Shown: positions 52,895-60,163 of the stretch, piece after piece
How positions within the stretch are numbered: position 1 is the first letter of the stretch
Layout of the letters: every line of letters starts with the position of its first letter
NCBI RefSeq assembly: GCF_015221875.1
Contig: NZ_JACYGY010000002.1
Location: forward strand, 1-64,000
Source: Dyadobacter subterraneus
Lineage (GTDB): Bacteria > Bacteroidota > Bacteroidia > Cytophagales > Spirosomataceae
Length of the DNA stretch: 64,000 bases
Direction of reading: 5' to 3'
The notes under the pieces: generated by a model
Told to the model about the DNA's origin: nothing
Database searches by the model: none
What the model saw: the letters and a program-made list of their open reading frames with translations, nothing else
Made by a program: the position numbers and the translations under genes

Positions 52895-53925
52895 TATAAT
52901 AAAACGATATCGTTGGCGTGTGCCACTTCAAAATTCAATGTTTTCAAATTCACCTTTATCGCGCCGGACGTTTCTCTCGCCCGTGCTACTGCGATCATTT
53001 CCTGTTCAGGAGAATAAATTTCGATAATCTCTCCCGCTTCAAAATCTCCGGTTACTTCCGTCACGCCGACAGCCAGCAAACTCTTTCTTTTCAATAAAGC
53101 TTTGGATGCGCCTTCATCTACCTGTAATCTTCCCGATACTAATCCCCCACTTCCTAACCAGCGGTTTCTTGCAGATAGGGTACTTTTTTCAGGACTCATT
53201 TCCGTGCCGGCTTTTCCTTCCAGCGCTTTCAATAATTCGTCCTGCTGTTTCATTCCAAAAATGAAAACCTTGATGCCCATGCGGGTAGCAAGTTTGGCGA
53301 ATGTCAATTTGGAAGCCATTCCGCCTAATCCCAGGAAAGATTTATCGGTCCGTACAAATTTAAAAACCTCATTAACATTGGATACGTTCCCAATAATATT
53401 TCCTGCTTCATCCAGTAATCCTCCCACCGAAGTACAAAACATCAACGTTTCCGCTCCAAACCCAACTGCCAGCAAAGTAGCCAGTTCGTCATTATCCGAA
53501 AATTTCAGCTCACGATCACTGACAACGTCATTCTCGTTTACGATAGGAATAATGTTATTCTGCCATAATTCTTCGAACGTGTTTTTCAGCTGCAAAAACT
53601 TATTACGGTTTGCAAAATGCTGACGCTCACAAAGACTTTGGGCAATAAAAATTCCATTTGGCGCGAAATAACTGGCATAAAGTCCAACCAATAAAGGATT
53701 TCCGACAGAAGCAGCTGCTTTCCGCTGCGTCATCGTTCCCTTATAATCATTGATATAAGCTTTCCCGGCACCTACTGCTCCCGATGAAACAATGATGATG
53801 CGGTATCTGGGATGAAGCAACGAAACCTGACGGGCAACTTCTGAAATAATCGTAACATCGGGCTCACCGGAAGGAAGCGTGATAGACGCCGTCCCGAACT
53901 TGATAACAAGAATTGGTTTTGACAC
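52894..53925 (-). CDS. proB: Glutamate 5-kinase
   Basis: Phosphorylates glutamate at the first step of proline synthesis and is usually feedback-inhibited by proline. The 343-aa protein has the amino-acid-kinase fold (LVIKFGTASIT, IIIVSSGAVGAGK, FSDNDELATLLAVG) and a C-terminal PUA-like domain (about 260-343, ASKALLKRKSLLAVGVTEV). I favour the GTG start at 53925 (MSKPILVIKFG), though an in-frame TTG at 53955 exists; homologs begin close to the KPILVIKFG strand. Coupled to proA. Confidence 0.95.
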   Translation of the reverse strand: MSKPILVIKFGTASITLPSGEPDVTIISEVARQVSLLHPRYRIIIVSSGAVGAGKAYINDYKGTMTQRKAAASVGNPLLVGLYASYFAPNGIFIAQSLCERQHFANRNKFLQLKNTFEELWQNNIIPIVNENDVVSDRELKFSDNDELATLLAVGFGAETLMFCTSVGGLLDEAGNIIGNVSNVNEVFKFVRTDKSFLGLGGMASKLTFAKLATRMGIKVFIFGMKQQDELLKALEGKAGTEMSPEKSTLSARNRWLGSGGLVSGRLQVDEGASKALLKRKSLLAVGVTEVTGDFEAGEIIEIYSPEQEMIAVARARETSGAIKVNLKTLNFEVAHANDIVLL

Positions 53926-53996
53926 TTTGTAAATACTTAAATACTTCTTACGCAAAAACTAACTTTTCAGGCTAAAATTACTTAGTTACCCGGTTA

Positions 53997-54626
53997 TTAA
54001 AAAGCAGAATGTTTGGGAGAAGAAGTTTGCGGTGGATTTAGAAGAAATTTCCGATTCAGTTGAAGCGCCTTTTTCAACTTTTCCATGTAATCCGTACGAG
54101 GAATTTCAATTGCCCCGTATCGTAAAACGTTGTCGTTAATAAACTGTGTATCCAATAACTGATATCCGTTTGCGCGAAGAATTTCTATTAAATAATGGAA
54201 GGCAACTTTGGAAGAATTTGCCTCTTTGTAAAACATAGATTCTCCAAAAAATACGCCGCCGATGGAGACGCCATATAAGCCTCCAACCAATTTATTTTCA
54301 CGATAAGCCTCAACGCTATGCGCATAACCCAGTTTATGTAAATTGGTATATGCAAAGATAATATCGTTAGAAATCCACGTCCCATCTTCCTGAACCCGCG
54401 GACCGGCACATCCGTGCATGACGCCTTCAAAGTCAAAATCGACCCGGATTTCAAAGGTTCTTTTATTAATGACCGATCTTAGTGACTTGTGTGGTTTATA
54501 CGAGTCTATAGGAATAATTGCCCTGGGATCGGGGGAATACCAGTAAATTGTTCCATCCGGCTCTGCCATGGGGAAAATTCCGTTGATATATCCGTAAAGA
54601 AGATCGTCAGCTGTCAGGGTTGTCAT
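53997..54626 (-). CDS. aat: Leucyl/phenylalanyl-tRNA--protein transferase
   Basis: Adds Leu or Phe to proteins with N-terminal Arg or Lys, marking them for ClpS/ClpAP in the N-end rule pathway. The 209-aa protein begins MTTLTADDLLYGYINGIFPM and continues with WYSPDPRAIIP, KSLRSVINKRTFEIRVD, SVEAYRENKLVGGLYGVSIG and FFGESMFYKE, all typical of Aat. Length is normal. The gene is upstream of proB on the same strand, 41 bp away from it at 53925 after the shared gap, and divergent from the arginine leader region. Confidence 0.95.
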   Translation of the reverse strand: MTTLTADDLLYGYINGIFPMAEPDGTIYWYSPDPRAIIPIDSYKPHKSLRSVINKRTFEIRVDFDFEGVMHGCAGPRVQEDGTWISNDIIFAYTNLHKLGYAHSVEAYRENKLVGGLYGVSIGGVFFGESMFYKEANSSKVAFHYLIEILRANGYQLLDTQFINDNVLRYGAIEIPRTDYMEKLKKALQLNRKFLLNPPQTSSPKHSAF

Positions 54627-54733
54627 TCCAAAAATTCATTCAAATTCATAAGACCGATGCAAGCTAAAAAATTTGTCGTTACTCCCGAATATTTTTTCCA
54701 TTGGACGAACTATAAAAATATAATCCCTGTTTC

Positions 54734-54764
54734 TTTCAAGTAACATTTTTTTTTACAAAATTTG
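54734..54764 (+). promoter_or_regulatory. Candidate promoter of the arginine leader
   Basis: AAAATTTG (54757-54764), one mismatch from TAnnTTTG, lies 20 nt after TTT (54734-54736). The predicted transcript starts near 54770, at the first base-paired segment of the leader. It is a weak match, so confidence is moderate. Confidence 0.4.
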
Positions 54765-54769
54765 CATCC

Positions 54770-54988
54770 TCTTAGACGGACCAACCAAGTCAAATGAATA
54801 GCAACGGAATACATACTGTGCTTCATACTACACCTTTCAGGTTTAGGTCCCCCAGGACCGTCTAACTTCCTTTTACCTATGTGGTAAAACTTCTATCCCT
54901 ATCTTTTTTAAATTTTTGAAACGTCCCATCGTAGTTTTCTGGGAATTTAATTTTTGTTTCGAACAATTTTTCGTCAGTACATTCATAA
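54770..54988 (+). promoter_or_regulatory. Possible arginine attenuator leader RNA
   Basis: The leader can fold in two exclusive ways. Segment 54772-54782 (TTAGACGGACC) can pair with 54855-54865 in 10 of 11 positions; alternatively 54846-54850 (GGTCC) pairs with 54855-54859 (GGACC). Both involve the last codons of the leader ORF, including AGG arginine codons at 54845 and 54854. Further hairpins lie at 54871-54889 (7-bp stem TTTTACC/GGTAAAA) and 54924-54944 (TCCCA/TGGGA, 5 bp), the latter followed by a T-rich stretch. The terminator candidates are weak, so the mechanism is only suggested. Confidence 0.4.
54794..54865 (+). CDS. Putative 23-aa arginine leader peptide
   Basis: ATG at 54794 opens a reading frame of 23 codons, MNSNGIHTVLHTTPFRFRSP followed by RTV and a TAA stop. 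All three Arg codons are AGG and fall within the last eight codons (54839, 54845, 54854), inside the alternative RNA pairings. It stands upstream of a gene for the presumed first step of arginine synthesis. Ribosome stalling at AGG under arginine shortage would decide between the two folds. There is no Shine-Dalgarno sequence, and chance occurrence of a 23-codon ORF is possible. Confidence 0.45.
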   Translation: MNSNGIHTVLHTTPFRFRSPRTV

Positions 54989-55699
54989 ATGAAAAATACC
55001 GAAGTAGTAGGCAGTAAGTTCATTATACAAACCGCCAATGAAAATCATTTCCATTTCGCAGATACTATTTGTGCGGAAATGGAAGAGAGTGCCAAAAAAC
55101 GTGGTACTGGTATAGCAAAACGCTCTCCTGTTTATATCATGGAAAAAATGGTAGAAGGAAAAGCGATTATTGCCACTACTGATACCGGAGAGTGGGTTGG
55201 TTTTTGTTATATCGAAACCTGGGAACACGGAAAGTTCGTGGCCAATTCCGGCCTTATCGTACATCCGGATTTTCGTCAGAGCGGTATGGCCAAAGCGATC
55301 AAGCAAAAAGCTTTTGAACTTTCACGTCAAAAATATCCTGATGCCAAAATTATTGGTATCACAACCAGCTTGCCTGTAATGAAGATCAACTCTGATCTTG
55401 GTTATGAGCCCGTTACATTTAGCGAACTCCCTGCGGATGATGCTTTCTGGAAAGGCTGCGCGAGTTGCGTTAATTATGACGTACTTACCCGTACGAACCG
55501 TAAGCATTGCTTATGTACTGGTATGATGTACAATCCTGAGGAACATAAAAAAACCGAAGCACAGCCAGAAAAAGACACTTGGGATTTTCTTAAAGAATCC
55601 AGTCTTTACGAGCGTTGGATGCGTATCAAGCAACGTATTTTGTTGCGAAGGGAAGAACGTGCCAAAAAGAAAAATGCCGAGGCGATGCTCGTACACTAA
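54989..55699 (+). CDS. GNAT acyltransferase, probable N-acylglutamate synthase
   Basis: A 236-aa protein with a GNAT fold: VGFCYIETWEHGKFVANSGL, then the acyl-CoA binding block VHPDFRQSGMAKAIKQKAF. A cysteine cluster (WKGCASCVN...KHCLCTG) may bind a metal. Similar proteins in Bacteroidota are placed in the arginine operon and supply N-acetyl- or N-succinylglutamate in place of classical ArgA/ArgJ. Here it is directly upstream of argG, with a strong terminator between them. The tail (about 195-236) is basic and helical. Role inferred from family and context. Confidence 0.8.
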   Translation: MKNTEVVGSKFIIQTANENHFHFADTICAEMEESAKKRGTGIAKRSPVYIMEKMVEGKAIIATTDTGEWVGFCYIETWEHGKFVANSGLIVHPDFRQSGMAKAIKQKAFELSRQKYPDAKIIGITTSLPVMKINSDLGYEPVTFSELPADDAFWKGCASCVNYDVLTRTNRKHCLCTGMMYNPEEHKKTEAQPEKDTWDFLKESSLYERWMRIKQRILLRREERAKKKNAEAMLVH

Positions 55700-55736
55700 G
55701 TACAGCACTCATATTATTGATTATTATATCATTCTG

Positions 55737-55783
55737 AATACCTCGCCCGGCAGCTTTTAAACTCCGATGCGAGGTATTTTTCG
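55737..55783 (+). terminator. Terminator between the GNAT gene and argG
   Basis: A perfect 10-bp stem AATACCTCGC (55737-55746) pairs with GCGAGGTATT (55769-55778), followed by T-run and TTTCG. It makes the GNAT gene a separate unit from argG, or reduces read-through. Confidence 0.88.
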
Positions 55784-55829
55784 TTACTTTGTAATTCCAT
55801 TTTAATTAACACCAGAATAAAACAATAGA

Positions 55830-57029
55830 ATGTCACAGCCCAAAGTAGTATTAGCGTTTAGTGGAGGATTGGATACCTCTTTTTGTGTAAAATATTTAGC
55901 CGAAGATAAAGGCTACGAAGTTCATTCTGTGTTGGTTGATACAGGTGGTTTTTCAGAAGAAGAGCTTAAAACAATTGAAGCAAATGCCTATTCATTAGGT
56001 GTGAAACATCACGCAACCATTTCAAAAACAGCTGATTATTACAACGATTGTATTAAATATCTGATTTTTGGTAATGTTTTGAAAAACAATACGTACCCGC
56101 TTTCCGTAAGTGCAGAGCGCGTTTTTCAGGCAGTTGCCGTTGCTGAATATGCAAAAGAAATCGGTGCCACTGCGATTGCACACGGAAGCACTGGTGCAGG
56201 AAATGACCAGGTTCGTTTCGATATGGCATTCCGCATTATCATTCCGGAAGCTGAAATTATTACGCCAATCCGTGATTTGAAACTTTCGCGTGAGGCTGAA
56301 ATTGAATATCTTACTAAAAAAGGAGTTGGTCGTGAATGGGCCAAGGCTGCATATAGTATCAACAAAGGACTTTGGGGAACTTCGGTTGGTGGAAAGGAAA
56401 CTTTGACTTCTGAAAAATACTTGCCGGAAGAAGCATGGCCAACGCAGGTTTCTAAAACAGAACCTGAAACAATTACTTTGGAATTTGTTGAAGGTGAATT
56501 GAAAGGTGTTGCTGGCGAATCTTTTGAAAATTCGGTTCAGGCCATTCAGAAATTGGCAGGCATTGCGCAGCCTTTTGGAATTGGACGTGATATTCATGTT
56601 GGAGATACAATTATTGGTATCAAAGGTCGCGTTGGATTTGAAGCCGCAGCTCCTTTGATCATCATCAAAGCCCATCATACACTTGAAAAACACGTTTTGA
56701 GCGAGCAGCAACTTTACTGGAAAGAACAACTTTCTAACACATACGGCACGCTTCTTCACAAAGGCCAGTTTGTTGAGCCGGTTATGCGTAATATTGAAGC
56801 GTTTTTGTCTGATACACAGTCGCATGTAACTGGAAAAGTGCATGTACACCTTGCTCCTTACCGCTTCTATGTAGAAGGAATTGAATCTCCATTTGATTTG
56901 ATGTCTTCGAAATTTGGAAGTTATGGTGAAATGAATAATGCATGGACAGGTGATGACGTGAGAGGATTCTCAAAAGTTGCTTCAAATCAGGTGATGATTT
57001 ATCAGAAAGTAAGCGAGAGTAATGATTAA
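55830..57029 (+). CDS. argG: Argininosuccinate synthase
   Basis: Joins citrulline and aspartate with ATP to give argininosuccinate. The 399-aa protein has the PP-loop SGGLDTS (11-17) and the family's AIAHGSTGAGNDQVRFD block, ending in TGDDVRGFSKVASNQ. Length is usual. It opens the plus-strand unit argG-cupin-argC-argD-argF'. Its partner argH (lyase) is not in the window. No full -33/-7 pair is seen in front; TTACTTTG at 55784-55791 is one mismatch from a -7 box. Confidence 0.97.
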   Translation: MSQPKVVLAFSGGLDTSFCVKYLAEDKGYEVHSVLVDTGGFSEEELKTIEANAYSLGVKHHATISKTADYYNDCIKYLIFGNVLKNNTYPLSVSAERVFQAVAVAEYAKEIGATAIAHGSTGAGNDQVRFDMAFRIIIPEAEIITPIRDLKLSREAEIEYLTKKGVGREWAKAAYSINKGLWGTSVGGKETLTSEKYLPEEAWPTQVSKTEPETITLEFVEGELKGVAGESFENSVQAIQKLAGIAQPFGIGRDIHVGDTIIGIKGRVGFEAAAPLIIIKAHHTLEKHVLSEQQLYWKEQLSNTYGTLLHKGQFVEPVMRNIEAFLSDTQSHVTGKVHVHLAPYRFYVEGIESPFDLMSSKFGSYGEMNNAWTGDDVRGFSKVASNQVMIYQKVSESND

Positions 57030-57065
57030 TTCCGGGTCGCCGGTGCGATTAAGGGTTAATTGTTA

Positions 57066-57467
57066 ATGATTAGCATGATCACAATTTTGTTCTTAACTAA
57101 TTGGCTTATGGCTCAGGCAGTAAATAAAAATATCTCTTTAAATCATTACAAATGGGGAGAAGATTGTGATGGCTGGGTATTTGTTGAGACAGAAGGATTA
57201 TCTGTTAAACAGGAAAAAATGCCTGCTGGAACAGCAGAGCAATTGCATTACCATAAGAAGTCACAACAGTTTTTTTTCATTCTGAGTGGCACTGCTACGA
57301 TTGAAATTGAAGGAGAATTTATAAAAATAGGTGAGCAAGAAGGTATTCATATCGAAGCCGGAAGAAAACATCGGATCATGAATCAGACAGAAAACGATCT
57401 TGAATTTATTTTAAGCTCCCAACCGACGACTGCTAATGATCGTTTTAATTTAAGTGAAGATGAATAA
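57066..57467 (+). CDS. Cupin-domain protein
   Basis: A single-domain cupin of up to 133 aa. Metal ligands fit the cupin motif: HYHKKSQQFFFILSGTATIE (H-x-H...E) and the second motif HIEAGRKHRIMNQ. Function unknown; many such small cupins bind metals or sugars. The start is ambiguous: ATG 57066 lies inside a 21-nt dispersed repeat (57048-57068), giving a hydrophobic N-terminus, whereas ATG 57108 (MAQAVNKNISLNHYKWG) starts where homologs do. Its stop overlaps argC by 8 bp, so the two are coupled. It is probably not needed for arginine synthesis itself. Confidence 0.8.
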   Translation: MISMITILFLTNWLMAQAVNKNISLNHYKWGEDCDGWVFVETEGLSVKQEKMPAGTAEQLHYHKKSQQFFFILSGTATIEIEGEFIKIGEQEGIHIEAGRKHRIMNQTENDLEFILSSQPTTANDRFNLSEDE

Positions 57468-58443
57468 AATAAATATAGGCATCATCGGTGCCGCAGGTTA
57501 TACAGGAGGAGAATTATTGAGAATTGTCATTAATCATCCGAATGTAAATATTGCCTTTGCACATAGTAAAAGCCAGATCGGAAAACCGGTTTACGCCACA
57601 CATACAGATTTGTTAGGTGATACAGAACTGACTTTTTCAGGAGAAGATATCCAAGCCTTATTAAATCAGGAAAGTCTGAATGCTATTTTCCTATGTTCAG
57701 GTCATGGAGAATCGAAGAAGTTTCTGGATGAATATAACGTTCCTGAAACAGTGAAGATTATTGATCTAAGCACTGATTTCCGTGATGAATCCAATGGGTT
57801 TACTTACGGTTTGCCGGAACTTCAAAAGGAAAAAATTAAATCTTCGACTAAAATTGCCAATCCAGGCTGTTTTGCGACAAGTATTGAGCTGGCGATTTTA
57901 CCCCTGGCCAATGCTGGTTTGTTGAAGGAAGATGTGCATGTAAGTGCCGTGACGGGAAGTACCGGAGCGGGTCAGTCGTTAAGTGCAACGACACATTTTT
58001 CATGGAGAAATAATAACTTATCGATCTATAAGGCTTTCACACATCAGCATTTGACTGAGATTAAAATGAGTCTGGGAAAGTTGCAGGCTGGTTTTAATAA
58101 GGCAGTGAATTTTGTTCCATATCGAGGTGATTTTACCCGCGGCATTATGGCCAATGTTTATACGCCTTATTCAGGAACGATTGAAGAAGCGAATGCACTT
58201 TATAAAAACTATTACGCTGGACATCCTTTTACACATGTTAGCGATTCGCCGATTGATGTAAAACAAGTTGTCAATACCAATAAATGTTTTATCCATTTGG
58301 AAGTACATGATGGCCAATTATTAATCAGCAGTATCATTGATAATTTAACAAAAGGTGCATCTGGACAAGCAGTTCAAAACCTGAACCTGATCTTCGGCTT
58401 ACCAGAAGACACAGGATTAAGGTTAAAGGCACCGTCATTCTAA
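57460..58443 (+). CDS. argC: N-acyl-gamma-glutamyl-phosphate reductase
   Basis: Reduces the acylglutamyl phosphate to its semialdehyde with NADPH in arginine synthesis. The 327-aa protein begins IGIIGAAGYTGGELLRI (Rossmann motif), has catalytic Cys137 (IANPGCFATS) and the HEF/His-block typical of ArgC (TGSTGAGQSLSATTHFSWRN). Start is ATG 57460; a GTG at 57454 is in frame. It overlaps the cupin gene by 8 bp. A TTAA-bounded inverted-repeat element separates it from argD. Confidence 0.96.
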   Translation: MNKINIGIIGAAGYTGGELLRIVINHPNVNIAFAHSKSQIGKPVYATHTDLLGDTELTFSGEDIQALLNQESLNAIFLCSGHGESKKFLDEYNVPETVKIIDLSTDFRDESNGFTYGLPELQKEKIKSSTKIANPGCFATSIELAILPLANAGLLKEDVHVSAVTGSTGAGQSLSATTHFSWRNNNLSIYKAFTHQHLTEIKMSLGKLQAGFNKAVNFVPYRGDFTRGIMANVYTPYSGTIEEANALYKNYYAGHPFTHVSDSPIDVKQVVNTNKCFIHLEVHDGQLLISSIIDNLTKGASGQAVQNLNLIFGLPEDTGLRLKAPSF

Positions 58444-58450
58444 TTTTTGT

Positions 58451-58541
58451 TTAAACGCAGAGTTAAGGAGTTAGGCGCAGAGGACGCTGATATTTTTTAT
58501 TCTGCGTACTCTGTGTAAAACTCTTATTCCTCTGCGTTTAA
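58451..58541. repeat. TTAA-bounded inverted-repeat element (CGCAGAG type), MITE-like
   Basis: The left end TTTAAACGCAGAG (58450-58462) and right end CTCTGCGTTTAAA (58530-58542) are perfect inverted copies of 13 bp, each bounded by TTAA. The word CGCAGAG recurs within it (near 58476-58483). It has no ORF. It sits in the argC-argD gap. Size and ends resemble a small non-autonomous relative of the GxxExxY element 1.1 kb further on, although the internal word differs. Confidence 0.75.
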
Positions 58542-58554
58542 AAACAATATTACT

Positions 58555-59688
58555 ATGTCACATTTATTTGATGTTTATCCACTTTACGATATAGAACCTG
58601 TAAAGGCTGAGGGCAGTTATTTATGGGATACGAACGGCACTAAATACCTGGATCTTTACGGCGGTCACGCGGTAATTTCCGTTGGACATTGTCATCCGTA
58701 TTATGTTGATATGTTAAGCAAGCAGCTTCATGCGATTAACTTTTACTCGAATTCAGTAAAAATATCTTTGCAGGAAGAATTGGCGGAGAAACTTGGAGAT
58801 CTTTCTGGTTATCCGGATTACAAACTTTTCCTTGTGAATTCAGGAGCGGAAGCGAATGAAAATGCTTTGAAACTAGCTTCATTTCATACAGGCCGTTCGA
58901 AAGTTGTAGCTTTTACAAAAGCATTTCACGGACGTACTGCCGGCGCTGTTGCCGCTACCGACAATCCGTCAATCGTTGCTCCTGTTAATTATAACAAACA
59001 CGTTACGTTTCTTCCGTTCAATGACGTTGACGCACTTCAGGAAGGTATTACTGATGAAGTTTGTGCAGTAATCGTTGAAGGAATTCAAGGCGTTGGCGGA
59101 ATTCAGGTTAGCAGTGATGAGTTTCTTCAGGCTTTACGTAAGCGTTGTGATGAAACTGGTGCTGTTTTAATTCTGGATAGCGTGCAGTGTGGTTATGGCC
59201 GTACCGGAAAATTCTTCTCGCATCAGTTCAGCGGAATCCATCCCGATTTGATGACGATGGCGAAAGGTATGGGTAATGGTTTTCCAATCGGCGGCGTTTT
59301 GATCTCTCCAAAATTCAAAGCTAGCTACGGTTTGCTTGGAACTACTTTTGGTGGAAATCACATGGCTTGTGCAGCCGGAATTGCGGTGCTTGACATCATG
59401 AAAAATGAAAATCTTTTAGACAATGCTACCGAGATTGGAGACTATCTGCTTAATGGTATCAAAGAAATTGGTGGATATAAAGAACTTCGAGGCCGTGGTC
59501 TGATGATCGGAATTGAGTACGATTTCCCGGTTAAAGATCTCCGGAATAAATTATTATTTGAGCATAAAATGTTCACAGGCGTTGCCGGAGCCAATACGAT
59601 CAGATTGTTACCTTCGCTTGCATTAGGGAAATTGGAAGCTGATATGTTTTTAGAAGCGTTAAGAGCCGAAGTTACTAGTCTTTCTTAA
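58555..59688 (+). CDS. argD: Acylornithine aminotransferase
   Basis: PLP-dependent class III aminotransferase that makes N-acylornithine from the semialdehyde with glutamate. The 377-aa protein has the expected blocks: YLDLYGGHAVISVGHCHP, LFLVNSGAEANENALKLA, AFHGRTAGA, the cofactor Asp in ILDSVQCGYGRTGKFF and the PLP-lysine Lys237 (TMAKGMGNGFPIGG). The stop codon TAA is contributed by the left end of the following mobile-like element (TTAA at 59685-59688), so the original C-terminus may have been altered by a residue or so. Confidence 0.96.
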   Translation: MSHLFDVYPLYDIEPVKAEGSYLWDTNGTKYLDLYGGHAVISVGHCHPYYVDMLSKQLHAINFYSNSVKISLQEELAEKLGDLSGYPDYKLFLVNSGAEANENALKLASFHTGRSKVVAFTKAFHGRTAGAVAATDNPSIVAPVNYNKHVTFLPFNDVDALQEGITDEVCAVIVEGIQGVGGIQVSSDEFLQALRKRCDETGAVLILDSVQCGYGRTGKFFSHQFSGIHPDLMTMAKGMGNGFPIGGVLISPKFKASYGLLGTTFGGNHMACAAGIAVLDIMKNENLLDNATEIGDYLLNGIKEIGGYKELRGRGLMIGIEYDFPVKDLRNKLLFEHKMFTGVAGANTIRLLPSLALGKLEADMFLEALRAEVTSLS

Positions 59689-60152
59689 CCGCAATAGGCG
59701 CAATAGGTTTCGCAATGGATGCAATGGATATTTTTGAGAATGGAGTTGCAAAACAAATCTATTTTTGTGCTTTGAAAGTACATAAGACATTGGGACCGGG
59801 TTTACTGGAATCTGCTTATGAAGAATGCCTGTATTATGAAATAAAAAAGGAAGGTCTTTTCGTTGAGAAGCAAAAAGCACTTCCTCTCGTATATGAAGAT
59901 ATCAGACTTGAAGTCGGATACAGAATTGATTTATTGGTGGAGAATTGTGTTATCGTTGAAATAAAAGCCGTTGAAGCTCTTAACGATGTGCATACTGCTC
60001 AGTTATTAACTTATCTAAAACTAACGAATTGCAAACTTGGGCTATTGATTAATTTCAATGTCGCTTTAATAAAAAACGGTGTCAAAAGATTGGCAGACGG
60101 ATTATAATTTTATTGCGTCCATTGCGAAAACCATTGCGTCCATTGCGGTTAA
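59685..60152. mobile_element. TTAA-bounded element with 41-bp inverted repeats carrying a GxxExxY gene
   Basis: The left end 59685-59725 and right end 60112-60152 (reverse complement) match at about 35 of 41 positions. Both are made of the words CGCAATGG/CGCAATAG in a fixed order. TTAA stands at both outer ends, either as part of the repeat or as a 4-bp target duplication. The inside holds one gene (GxxExxY). The right end runs up to 12 bp before argF'. No transposase is present, so it would move in trans or by another route. Confidence 0.7.
59715..60107 (+). CDS. GxxExxY protein (PD-(D/E)XK nuclease-like)
   Basis: A 130-aa protein of the GxxExxY family: the name motif reads GLLESAY (residues about 29-35). 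The later block YRIDLLV...VIVEIKAVE has the D...E-x-K arrangement of PD-(D/E)XK nucleases. Function is not established. The ATG used (59715) and the next in-frame ATG (59724, MDIFENGVAK) both lie within the left inverted repeat, so the repeat supplies the start of the protein. It interrupts the arginine genes. No antitoxin or transposase neighbour is seen. Confidence 0.85.
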   Translation: MDAMDIFENGVAKQIYFCALKVHKTLGPGLLESAYEECLYYEIKKEGLFVEKQKALPLVYEDIRLEVGYRIDLLVENCVIVEIKAVEALNDVHTAQLLTYLKLTNCKLGLLINFNVALIKNGVKRLADGL

Positions 60153-60163
60153 ATATAAAATTA

